Positions 34,885 through 42,857 of a DNA stretch of 64,000 nt are shown here, one piece after another; position 1 is the first letter of the stretch; every line of letters starts with the position of its first letter. Under the pieces are notes generated by a model. That model saw nothing but the letters and a program-made list of their open reading frames with translations. It did not search any database and was not told the DNA's origin. The stretch comes from Defluviimonas sp. SAOS-178_SWC (lineage in GTDB: Bacteria; Pseudomonadota; Alphaproteobacteria; Rhodobacterales; Rhodobacteraceae), in the NCBI RefSeq assembly GCF_039830135.1, contig NZ_CP156081.1:482001-546000 (forward strand), read 5' to 3'. The translations under genes were made by a program, and so were the position numbers.

Positions 34885-35521
34885 TCAGATTCCGATCCAC
34901 CTCTGCAACCAGCTAGCCGTAGCATGTGCTGGCTTCCCCGCGAGCGCGTTTGCAGCGCTCCACTCCTGTTGTTTTGACGCATTATCTGCACTTTCGATTG
35001 CTCTTAGCAACAGACCGGTGCGGCGATCGGCAGAAAAGAGTTCGTTCGATTGAAGGTGACCGAAATCCAGTGAAATTGTCTTCATCGGGTCTGAAGGTAG
35101 GAAAAACGCAAAGCTCCGAATGCCAGATCGAACATCTGACAAAATCTCTTCTGGTGAAATACCTCCCGTCTGCGCGGCGCAGACAAAGAGTCCCGATCAT
35201 GGCCCCACGAAGGGTGCGCGTTCCGATATCAACTCGGGAGAGGGTGATGTCCACTTGGTCTGAGCGGCCTGCCTTGCCAGAGACGGGGAAGGTCACTGCG
35301 CTAGGTGCTATCTGGATCACATCTCCTAGTATGAGGTCGTCGGGAACTTTCGGCGTCTCCCCTTGGGCGGCCCCACAAGTGACCACCAGGGACGTCAACG
35401 GAACGAGCAGATTGGTGTTCGTGTCGTGGTCGAGTACATCTACAAGCTCCGTTTGGCCTGAGACGGTCGCCAAAGCTGATGTCGACGCGCCGTAGGGGGA
35501 GAAATCGCGTATATGTTGCAT
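34885..35521 (-). pseudogene. Unknown protein at head of relay operon, frameshifted
   Basis: I do not recognise the family. The first frame (from MQHIRDFSPYGASTSALATV through LVDVLDHDTNTNLLVPLTSL and VTFPVSGKAGRSDQVDITLS) is plausible up to about 35185. After that the natural continuation LFVCAAQTGGISPEEILSDV, then RSGIRSFAFFLPSDPMKTIS, lies in another frame and ends at 34885, one base before the Hpt start. A single-base indel around 35180-35190 would explain this. Repaired, the protein would be about 210 residues, soluble, and the first gene of the operon. It may be a true mutation or a sequencing error. Confidence 0.55.
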
Positions 35522-36264
35522 GGCAGCCTGTAGCGGTTGAAGGGCCTAATTTCATCTTTTAGTTGCATTATTTGGCGGTAATGGGGCGGATTGTAGATCA
35601 AACACGGCAAATCCGCGGAAATTTGAATCTCGGTGAGGGATTGGCGCACGATGCCAGTTTGGCCTTCGCCCTGACTCGGGGTCAGACTGATCTGGAATTT
35701 CCCGGGCGAGTTGCGGCGTCGAGCGGCACCACTGAGGCTACAGGAGTCTCGTACACAAGCGCACGGCGGTCGCCAGGAAATCCATCCCTGAGGGGTATCC
35801 GATCCCGGAGTCGGGTGTACGGTGTTGCGGTGAACCAGCAAGCGAGCGATCTCGTCGCGTTCGACTTCAGTGACCTGTGCCAGTGCGGGTTGAGCCGCTC
35901 GTCCCGGAGTCTGCTGCTGGCGGACTCAATGAAGGCTTCATGACGGTCCTTCTTGGCTTGAAGGAGGAAAGCGGCGCGCCGGTTCGCTCCGGCCAGTCAA
36001 ACATGCCCTGGCTGGTGCCTTAGAGGCCGCTGTCCGTCACAACGGCTTCGCGTAAAGGTTTCGCAGTGTCGAGTTTCTGCCTCATCCATATTGCTTGATG
36101 CTCACAGCAGGTCAAAAATCCTCCAACTCGACTGGCCCCGTGGGTTCTGACGGAGGACGCTGGGTTCCGCTTGATGAGCGTCAGCGAGAACAGCGGTTCG
36201 CCACGTCGTGCTGAATTATGCGGGGTCAGGTTGACCTGTCGTCGGACGGATTAGCACTCCAACT
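35522..36264. other. 740-base stretch without a supportable gene
   Basis: Several frames are open, including a 126-codon plus-strand frame at 35563, but none has family resemblance, a good ribosome site or convincing codon use. The part around 35830-36010 gives transposon-like, Arg-rich minus-strand peptides that I cannot assign. Confidence 0.4.
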
Positions 36265-37575
36265 TTAGCCGACCAAGCGGAGGGATGAGTTCCGCTCCAA
36301 ACCGAGCTTCTCAAAGGCTCTGTTCTTAGCGGAGCCTATCGCCCGACCGAAGGTGATGCCCGCACGGCGCACCTTGGTCCCCTCCGGCGTTATCGGCCTG
36401 CCCACCGAAACGCTGATCGCCAGACTTTCGCCATAGACGCTGGCAGCCCGATTTGTTTCTAGAGATTGGTTGATCTCGGCCTCCAGTTGAATGGATGTCG
36501 GCAGCATCTTGCCGCTGGTGACGACCAGCACAGTTCCCTCGCCGGCGTCCGCCATCATGCACTGATCGGAGCGGAGGACATCTTCTATTGCGGCAGCGAC
36601 ATCTTCCAGGACCGATACAAACGGAAGATAGGAGGTACGCGTATGGGCAAGATCCTTCCAGTCGACTTTCACGGCGAATACTTGAGTGTCGGAAAGCTCC
36701 TTGCCAGACACTTGCGTCACATAGTTTTCCAACGCCTTGGACGACACTAGTTTCGTCGCACCACCAGGAAGGACCTCGCGAGACTCCGGTCCGTTAATGT
36801 ACTGTTCCTCGCGCAAAGTATCGACCACATCCGCATTGTCCGATCTGATCTCGTCGCTCTGGTCGCCGTGGGTTTGATAAGTCGCGACAAGCCGCGCTCC
36901 AAGCTTATCGACGTCAAAAGGTTTTGTCGCATATTCGGTCGCACCCGCCAGGAATGCTTGCTCCATGCTCTTCATGTCCCTCTTCCCGGTGAGCATTATA
37001 ATCGGTGTGCGTCGATAGGCGGCAATTCTGCGAACGTGCCGGCACAGTTCAATTCCGTCCATCTCCGGCATGTTGATATCGAACAACAGGCAGTCGAACT
37101 GAGCCTCGGTGTTCGCCAGTGTTGCTAACGCCAGCTTTGCGGAGGCGGCGCAGGTAACTTCGGAATACCTTGCCTTGGCAGCAATTCCCGGGATCAGCCC
37201 GAGAATGAAGGGGTCATCGTCGACTGCGAGGATCCTCATTGGCCGATGATGTGCTTCAGCAAGGGGGCGCGGATGGTCGAAAATCAGGTCACTAGCAAGT
37301 TGACTGCTCGATTTGCCTGAAATGGATGAGCTCTTGAGTCGGCTACTACGGGCGGCGACCGCATTGATGGCGACATGCAAAATAGGCACGAGGATCACGG
37401 CGGCGGAACCGACCATGCTGTAGAGGGCGATTGCGAGCACGAACGATCCACCGAGGACCAGCGTGGCCACACACGCGGCAAAACCAGCGAACGATCCAAT
37501 GATGATGTATCCGAGCATCTTATCAACCCTTGATTGCATTCTCGTTAACGCCATGTACACAAAGACGAGCGACAA
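36265..37575 (-). CDS. Membrane-anchored response regulator with degenerate GGDEF-like domain (paralogue 3)
   Basis: The 436-residue protein has two predicted membrane helices (about residues 20-42, GYIIIGSFAGFAACVATLVL, and 44-72). A linker and a receiver at 113-235 follow (pocket VDDD, phospho-acceptor Asp166 in LLFDINMPEMDG, Thr196, Lys218), then a C-terminal domain related to paralogues 1 and 2. Again the GGDEF loop is lost (MADAGEGTVLVVTS), while ISVSVGRPITPEG and the terminal FGRAIGSAKNRA correspond to conserved ends. An internal ATG at 37239 would give a soluble form, but no ribosome site precedes it. Receivers directly attached to membrane helices are uncommon. Confidence 0.78.
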   Translation of the reverse strand: MSLVFVYMALTRMQSRVDKMLGYIIIGSFAGFAACVATLVLGGSFVLAIALYSMVGSAAVILVPILHVAINAVAARSSRLKSSSISGKSSSQLASDLIFDHPRPLAEAHHRPMRILAVDDDPFILGLIPGIAAKARYSEVTCAASAKLALATLANTEAQFDCLLFDINMPEMDGIELCRHVRRIAAYRRTPIIMLTGKRDMKSMEQAFLAGATEYATKPFDVDKLGARLVATYQTHGDQSDEIRSDNADVVDTLREEQYINGPESREVLPGGATKLVSSKALENYVTQVSGKELSDTQVFAVKVDWKDLAHTRTSYLPFVSVLEDVAAAIEDVLRSDQCMMADAGEGTVLVVTSGKMLPTSIQLEAEINQSLETNRAASVYGESLAISVSVGRPITPEGTKVRRAGITFGRAIGSAKNRAFEKLGLERNSSLRLVG

Positions 37576-37628
37576 TGTTGCGAAACTGTGTTTATTTCTT
37601 GGCAGGTTCGTTGGTGAATCGTCTGGCT

Positions 37629-38443
37629 GGTCTTGTCAGAAGGATTCCTGTTGAGGCGGGCAGGGCGGCCTCGTAGCGTCGGAACATGACCAAACCTGAC
37701 CCGTTCAAGGGCTTTCACAGCAGCCCGGAAATCATCCGCCTGGCGGTGATGCTGTACGTCCGCTTCCCACTCTCGCTCCGGAATGTCGAAGATCTACTTC
37801 ACGAACGAGGTGTGGAGATCAGCCACGAGACCGTGCGGTACTGGTGGCATCGTTTTGGTCCAATGTTTGCCGCGGAGATCCGGAAGCACCGGATCGAAGG
37901 GATGAAATCGAGCCGCTGGCAGTGGCACCTCGACGAGATCTTCGTGAAGATCAACGGTGAGCGGCATTACCTCTGGCGGGCCGTCGATCATGAAGGCGAG
38001 GTGCTCGAAAGCTTCGTCACAAAGACCCGTAATAAGAAGGCCGCATTGAAATTCCTCAAGAAAGCAATGCGCACGCACGGTCAGCCTGAGGTCATCGTGA
38101 CGGACAAGCTGCGGTCCTATCGTGCTGCACTGAAGGAGCTTGGTGCTGATGCCCGACAGGAAACAGGCCGTTGGTTGAACAACGGGGTCGAGAATTCACA
38201 CCTTGCATTCCGACGACGGGAGCGGGCGATGCTTCGGTTCCGGCGTATGCGAAGTCTTCAGAAGTTCGCCGCCGTCCATGCCTCCGTCTCGAACCACTTC
38301 AATCAGGAACGCAGCCTTTCAAGCCGACGCCTCTTCAAGGCCAACCGGGCCGCCGCTCTCGCCGAGTGGCGTGGTCTCTGCGCGGGATAAGGGACAGCGT
38401 CACTGTCCTTGGTGAGACCGGTTCGAATCCGTCTGGCAGCACC
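37629..38443 (+). mobile_element. Intact IS6-family element (copy C)
   Basis: The 815-bp element runs from GGTCTTGTCAGAAGGATTC to the inverted end GAATCCGTCTGGCAGCACC and carries a full transposase. It is followed after eight bases by the left end of yet another IS6 type (38452). Confidence 0.85.
37686..38390 (+). CDS. IS6-family transposase (copy C)
   Basis: The 234-residue DDE transposase begins MTKPDPFKGFHSSPEIIRLA. It has catalytic Asp in HLDEIFVKING and VTDKLRSYRA, and Glu in NNGVENSHLAF. It ends AALAEWRGLCAG. It is complete and apparently functional. Its N-terminus is nearly the same as the truncated copy G at 18958, indicating the same subtype at both sides of the signalling island. 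Confidence 0.92.
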   Translation: MTKPDPFKGFHSSPEIIRLAVMLYVRFPLSLRNVEDLLHERGVEISHETVRYWWHRFGPMFAAEIRKHRIEGMKSSRWQWHLDEIFVKINGERHYLWRAVDHEGEVLESFVTKTRNKKAALKFLKKAMRTHGQPEVIVTDKLRSYRAALKELGADARQETGRWLNNGVENSHLAFRRRERAMLRFRRMRSLQKFAAVHASVSNHFNQERSLSSRRLFKANRAAALAEWRGLCAG

Positions 38444-38451
38444 GAGCGAGG

Positions 38452-38498
38452 GGCTCTGTCAAAAGAAACCGGCTTGAGGCTGGTAGTTCGTCTGCGTA
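38452..38498 (+). repeat. IS6 left-end remnant, same type as at 1329
   Basis: The left end starting GGCTCTGTCAAAAGAAACCG continues through TGGTAGTTCGTCTGCGTAG, exactly as at 1329-1375, and is then replaced by the left end of copy D at 38499 before any transposase codon. Confidence 0.8.
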
Positions 38499-39024
38499 GG
38501 CACTGTCAGAGGGACTTGACTTGAGCCGGGGCGTGGGGCGGGGGTAGGCTCCGGCCATGACCCAGCCTTCGCCTTTCCGCTATTTCAAGACGTCGCCCGA
38601 GATCATCCGCCTTGCGGTGATGATGTATGTGCGCTTCCCCCTGTCCCTGCGGAACGTTGAGGACCTTCTGCACGAGCGGGGCGTCGATATCTGCCATGAG
38701 ACGGTGCGGTTCTGGTGGCACCGGTTCGGACCGACGTTTGCGGCGGAGATCAGGAAACGCCGCGTCGAATGCATGCGGTCCAGCCGCTGGCGCTGGCATT
38801 TGGACGAGGTGTTCGTGAAGATCAACGGCGAACGCCATTACCTGTGGCGGGCGGTCGATCACGAAGGGGAGGTGCTCGAGAGCTTCGTGACGAAGAAACG
38901 CGACAAGAAAGCCGCCCTTAAATTCTTGAGGAAATCACTGAAGCGGCACGGCGCGGCCGATGGATTCGTCACTGACTGTCTGCGATCCTATGGCGCCGCC
39001 TTGGGAGAGCTCGGCATTCGCGGG
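38499..39024 (+). pseudogene. IS6-family element, 3'-truncated (copy D)
   Basis: The left repeat GGCACTGTCAGAGGGACTTG and the transposase start at 38557 are intact. The frame is normal for about 155 codons, past the second catalytic Asp region (FVTDCLRSYGAAL), and stops abruptly at GIRG, where the left end of copy E begins (39025). The Glu of the active site is missing. It is almost base-for-base identical to copy E, differing at only a few positions (for example Thr versus Ala at codon 12). Confidence 0.88.
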
Positions 39025-39840
39025 GGCACTGTCAGAGGAACTTGACTTGAGCCGGGGCGTGGGGCGGGGGTAGGCTCCGGCCATGACCCAGCCTTCGCCT
39101 TTCCGCTATTTCAAGGCGTCGCCCGAGATCATCCGCCTTGCGGTGATGATGTATGTGCGCTTCCCCCTGTCCCTGCGGAACGTTGAGGACCTTCTGCACG
39201 AGCGGGGCGTCGATATCTGCCATGAGACGGTGCGGTTCTGGTGGCACCGGTTCGGACCGACGTTTGCGGCGGAGATCAGGAAACGCCGCGTCGAATGCAT
39301 GCGGTCCAGCCGCTGGCGCTGGCATTTGGACGAGGTGTTCGTGAAGATCAACGGCGAACGCCATTACCTGTGGCGGGCGGTCGATCACGAAGGGGAGGTG
39401 CTCGAGAGCTTCGTGACGAAGAAACGCGACAAGAAAGCCGCCCTTAAATTCTTGAGGAAATCACTGAAGCGGCACGGCGCGGCCGATGGATTCGTCACTG
39501 ACTGTCTGCGATCCTATGGCGCCGCCTTGGGAGAGCTCGGCATCCGCGGGCGCCAGCAGACTGGCCGGTGGATGAATAACCGGGCGGAGAATTCACACCT
39601 GCCATTCCGAAGACGGGAGCGGGCGATGCTCCGCTTCCGGCGAATGCGAACGCTGCAGAAGTTCGCCTCCGTTCACGCCTCCGTCTCGAACCACTTCAAC
39701 CAGGACCGCAGCCTCAATTCACGACAAAGTTTCAAGGCCAACCGAGCCGCCGCTCTTGCCGAGTGGCGCGGTCTCTGCGCGGCATAAGGGACAGCCTCAC
39801 TGTCCAAGCTGAGACGGGTTCGAATTAGTCTGCCAGCACC
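39025..39840 (+). mobile_element. Intact IS6-family element (copy E)
   Basis: Left end GGCACTGTCAGAGGAACTTG at 39025; right end finishing CTGCCAGCACC at 39840. It directly abuts the truncated, near-identical copy D on its left and a phage tail gene fragment on its right. Confidence 0.88.
39083..39787 (+). CDS. IS6-family transposase (copy E)
   Basis: Complete 234-residue transposase starting MTQPSPFRYFKASPEIIRLA, with Asp in HLDEVFVKING, Asp in FVTDCLRSYG and Glu in NNRAENSHLPF. It ends AALAEWRGLCAA. The second Asp is followed by Cys rather than the Lys of copies B and C, a minor difference shared with copy D. Confidence 0.92.
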   Translation: MTQPSPFRYFKASPEIIRLAVMMYVRFPLSLRNVEDLLHERGVDICHETVRFWWHRFGPTFAAEIRKRRVECMRSSRWRWHLDEVFVKINGERHYLWRAVDHEGEVLESFVTKKRDKKAALKFLRKSLKRHGAADGFVTDCLRSYGAALGELGIRGRQQTGRWMNNRAENSHLPFRRRERAMLRFRRMRTLQKFASVHASVSNHFNQDRSLNSRQSFKANRAAALAEWRGLCAA

Positions 39841-40518
39841 CGCCTCCGGGGTGGCGACCGCTCCTGCCGGGGCGGTCAGAGGCCGCGTCGAGCTTATCGT
39901 CAACAGCCACTCCGCCGGCGCGATCTACTGGGACGACATCTACCGCTACCGGGCGAACGGCGGCGAGCTGATCGTCGACGGGACGATCTATGGCAACTAC
40001 ATCGCCGCGAACGCGATCACCGGCGGCCTGATCGCGTCCTCGGGCATCATCACCCAGATCGCGCAAATCGGCGATGGCCTGACTACCGATGCGAAGATCG
40101 CCAATCTCGCCGTCGACACGCTCAACGTCGCTGGGAATGCGATCTCGACGGTCAGCAGCGCCACGACCGCTGGTAGTATCAGCCTGCCGAGGGGGCGACT
40201 GTCATTCAGACGCTTGTGGTCAATAAGGGCAGGTCGGATCCCATGCCCATTTACGGCTACGCAAGTGTCGTTCCGGATACGACGGGCAGCGGTGCGATCT
40301 CGCTACACATCACGAAGGCGGGCGGCATGATCACAGAGGCTCAGAGCATCGGTGCGACCGATGGCGTTCCGGCGTCCGCCACGCTCGGCGTAATGGCGAT
40401 TGATACGTCGCCAGCGACTGGACCGCAAACCTATCAGTTCGTTGCAACCGTGACAGGTGCGATACCCGGGAGCGCTGCGAACTCACGAACATTGTCTGCC
40501 GTCAATCTCCTGAAATGA
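39841..40518 (+). pseudogene. Phage tail tip/fibre protein, C-terminal fragment with frameshift
   Basis: The frame from the IS6 edge contains VDGTIYGNYIAANAITGGLI and SGIITQIAQIGDGLTTDAKI, the repeated pattern at the C-terminus of phage host-specificity (tail tip J-like) proteins. Around 40185-40200 the frame must change to read VIQTLVVNKGRSDPMPIYGY and the remaining 100 codons, ending at 40518. The N-terminal bulk was removed by IS6 copy E. It is the remnant of a prophage or gene-transfer-agent-like tail module. Confidence 0.65.
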
Positions 40519-40755
40519 GCCAATCATGGACCCGCTGACATACTTCGCTGTCACCTTGCCGCCACCGGTGAGATCGCCCTCCCCGGAACTTGCAGGTAGA
40601 GCGAGGTCACTGCGCAGACGCGCAGTAGGTGGTTTGGCGACCGCAGACACGCCGATAGGGGCTAACCGCTAGACACACGATGCTTGCCTCGCCGGCTTCG
40701 TCTCTCGCGGCGCCCGACGGACCGGCCCGAGGGCTGCCTTGGGCAGGTGAAATGC

Positions 40756-41046
40756 TTAACTGATCCGGCCTTCCTTATTCGCACGGTGGGCGAGGTCATG
40801 CTCGGTGACGCACTGAGCGCAACTGCCGTCGTCCGACCTGCGCTCGATAGAGCCATGCTTCTTGCAAGGCTTGCCCGTGTAGCGCGACTTGCCCGATTGG
40901 AAGGCTTCTGTCCGTGCAGGATCGTTCGACGGGTAGCTCGGGACGGACCCGCGTTGTATCGAGTTGAATGCTGTCAGATGACTTACACCGAGCTCATGGG
41001 CGATGGCGCGAGCCGCGCGGTAGGCGTTCTGACCCTCGGCAGCCAA
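40756..41046 (-). CDS. Small zinc-finger-like hypothetical protein, phage-type
   Basis: The 96-residue frame has a helix-turn-helix-like start (ARAIAHELGVSHLTAFNSIQ) and, around residues 58-80, CKKHG then SCAQC spaced as in short zinc fingers that precede HNH endonuclease domains in phage proteins (usual form GKPCKHGHxxxR-SGxCxxC). The HNH part is absent, so it is probably truncated. It lies between the tail fragment and tRNA-Arg. Confidence 0.45.
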   Translation of the reverse strand: MAAEGQNAYRAARAIAHELGVSHLTAFNSIQRGSVPSYPSNDPARTEAFQSGKSRYTGKPCKKHGSIERRSDDGSCAQCVTEHDLAHRANKEGRIS

Positions 41047-41173
41047 CTGCTCGAAGCACTTCAGTGCGTCAGGCTACCAGGGCATCTGTTCGATGGTCGG
41101 TTGCCGTACCATAACCGAGTTATGCCTGATTGTGCCAAGGTCGCCAATCGTTTAAACGTCATGTCGCGCGTCT

Positions 41174-41247
41174 GACCCGCTAGCTCAACGGGATAGAGCA
41201 AGTGCCTTCTAAGCACTAGGTTCGGGGTTCGAGTCCTCGGCGGGTCG
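41174..41247 (+). tRNA. tRNA-Arg(UCU)
   Basis: The cloverleaf is complete: acceptor GACCCGC with GCGGGTC, D stem GCTC/GAGC, anticodon stem AGTGC/GCACT with loop CTTCTAA (anticodon TCT), five-base variable loop, and T arm CGGGG-TTCGAGT-CCTCG containing one G-T pair. The discriminator is G and CCA is not encoded. It marks the right-hand border of the mobile-element-rich region. Confidence 0.85.
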
Positions 41248-41335
41248 CGCCGTGAGTCAATTGCATCGCAATTGCATAGTGACGAAAAATGCGATCAAAG
41301 CAGCTTACGTTACAAGCGATTAGGGATGTAGAACA

Positions 41336-41384
41336 GCGACCTTTTAATCAGGATGTTGGGGGTCGAGTCCGCCCGGGATCGCCA
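41336..41384 (+). other. tRNA-like 3' remnant
   Basis: CTTTTAATCA resembles a tRNA-Lys(UUU) anticodon loop. It is followed by a T-arm-like GGTCGAGTCC and a terminal GATCGCCA ending in CCA. No matching 5' half is found and the anticodon stem does not pair. It may be a decayed tRNA or the trace of an integration event. Confidence 0.35.
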
Positions 41385-41405
41385 GACCTTTGCCCCTGCC
41401 GCGTT

Positions 41406-42338
41406 TCATGAGCCTGCCATGCCGGCCAACAACGCTTCGACCTCGGCCAATGTCGGCATGGAGGGGGCGGTGCCGGGGCGGGTGACGGAGATGCCGGCGG
41501 TCGCACAGCCGAAGCGGACCGCGGCGATCGGATCGGCGCCGCGCGCAAGGGCGGCCGCGAAGCCGCCGTTGAAGGCGTCGCCGGCGCCCGTCGTCTCCAC
41601 CACCGGGCCGGCGCTGACGGCGGGAACATGGACGGTCTGATGACGGTCATGATAGAGCGCGCCGTTTTCGCCAAGGGTGATGATCGCCGCGCCGGCGCCT
41701 TGCGACAGAAGCTTCTCGGCAGCGGTCTTCGCCTCGGCGGCGGATGTGACGGGCAGGCCGGTGATCCCCTCGGTCTCGGATTCGTTCGGGGTAACATAGT
41801 CGCAGAGCGCCAGCATCTCGGGCGCAATGGTGGCGGCCGGCGCGGGGTTGAGGATGGTCTTCGCCCCGCCCGCCCGTGCGATCTCAAGCGCGCGGTGAGC
41901 GGCCGGCATCGGTTGTTCCAGCTGGGTCACGAACACGGCGGCGCCAGAGATGAGGTTGGCCCGCGCCTCCACGTCCGCGACAGAAATCCGACCTGCCGCG
42001 CCGGGCGAGATGATGATGGCGTTGTTGCCGGTCGCGTCCTCGATGAAGATGTAGGCTGCACCCGTGTAGCTTTCCGGATCCTCCGTCACCTCGGGCACCA
42101 CGCCTGCCTTCGACCAGGTCGCGTGGGCTATGTCGGCGAAGGGATCGCGGCCGAGGCGGGTGATGAAATGAACCTCGCCGCCCACCATCGCGGCGGCGAC
42201 CGACTGGTTCGAACCCTTGCCGCCGGGGCCGAGGACGAAGCTCCGGCCCAGGATCGTCTCGCCCATCTTCGGCTGACGATCGGCGCGGTAGGCGGTATCG
42301 GCGACGAACACGCCGAGGATAACGATCTTGTTCGACAT
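41406..42338 (-). CDS. rbsK: Ribokinase-type PfkB sugar kinase
   Basis: The 310-residue protein carries the PfkB signatures: GPGGKGSNQSVAAA near residue 40, NPAPA at about 168, NESE in the middle, and ETTGAGDAFNGGFAAAL with the catalytic Asp near residue 250. Overall it is closest to ribokinases, which phosphorylate ribose or related sugars with ATP in the cytoplasm. It follows the RbsD/FucU gene by eight bases on the same strand. In this fucose-like cluster the true substrate could be another sugar; ribose is the default expectation. Confidence 0.85.
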   Translation of the reverse strand: MSNKIVILGVFVADTAYRADRQPKMGETILGRSFVLGPGGKGSNQSVAAAMVGGEVHFITRLGRDPFADIAHATWSKAGVVPEVTEDPESYTGAAYIFIEDATGNNAIIISPGAAGRISVADVEARANLISGAAVFVTQLEQPMPAAHRALEIARAGGAKTILNPAPAATIAPEMLALCDYVTPNESETEGITGLPVTSAAEAKTAAEKLLSQGAGAAIITLGENGALYHDRHQTVHVPAVSAGPVVETTGAGDAFNGGFAAALARGADPIAAVRFGCATAGISVTRPGTAPSMPTLAEVEALLAGMAGS

Positions 42339-42346
42339 GGTTTTCC

Positions 42347-42799
42347 TCAGGCCTCTGGCGCGATCACACCCTTGCGAAACAGGAAGCAGCCGTAGAACCG
42401 CCGCTCGCCGGTCTGGATCACGGCATAGCTTTCGCGGGCGCGATCATAGAAGTCGAAGCGCTCGATACTGATCATCGGACGCGGCTTTCCTTCGGCGCGG
42501 TCGATCTCTGCCTGAACCTCGGCTTGCACCGGCGGCACCTCGTCGGGGCTGCCGACGATCTCCATCCGACCGGCGAAGTCGTCGACGAACGTGTCGAGGG
42601 GCATGACCGAGAGGATTGCATTCACTGCCTCCGCCGAGGTCAGGTTCTCCATCCTCAGCAACGCGCCATAGACGGTGTCGCGGGCAACGGAATCGGACGG
42701 GAAATTGGTGTCGGCGATCACCAGCGCGTCGCCGTGGCCCATGGAACGCAGGACGTAGAGCACATCGGCGTTTAGCCGGTTGTCGATCCCTTTCAGCAT
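42347..42799 (-). CDS. fucU: RbsD/FucU-family sugar mutarotase, probably L-fucose type
   Basis: A 150-residue RbsD/FucU protein: it starts MLKGIDNRLNADVLYVLRSM and has GHGDALVIADTNFP with the conserved His and Asp, and the C-terminal block YAVIQTGERRFYGCFLFRKG. These enzymes interconvert alpha and beta anomers, feeding the correct form to a dehydrogenase or kinase. The C-terminal Tyr pattern fits FucU better than RbsD. The neighbouring aldose dehydrogenase and lactonase support L-fucose as substrate. Confidence 0.85.
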   Translation of the reverse strand: MLKGIDNRLNADVLYVLRSMGHGDALVIADTNFPSDSVARDTVYGALLRMENLTSAEAVNAILSVMPLDTFVDDFAGRMEIVGSPDEVPPVQAEVQAEIDRAEGKPRPMISIERFDFYDRARESYAVIQTGERRFYGCFLFRKGVIAPEA

Positions 42800-42857
42800 C
42801 CTCGTCCTCCCTTGGTGAGAGCTTACCGGTGCGCCGATTGTCGGGCAATCGGTGCGT

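Noticed and set aside
35563..35943. 126-codon plus-strand frame
   Set aside because: No ribosome site, no family resemblance, and overlapping open frames of similar length on the other strand.
41336..41384. Functional tRNA-Lys
   Set aside because: The 5' half is missing and the anticodon stem does not pair; listed only as a remnant.
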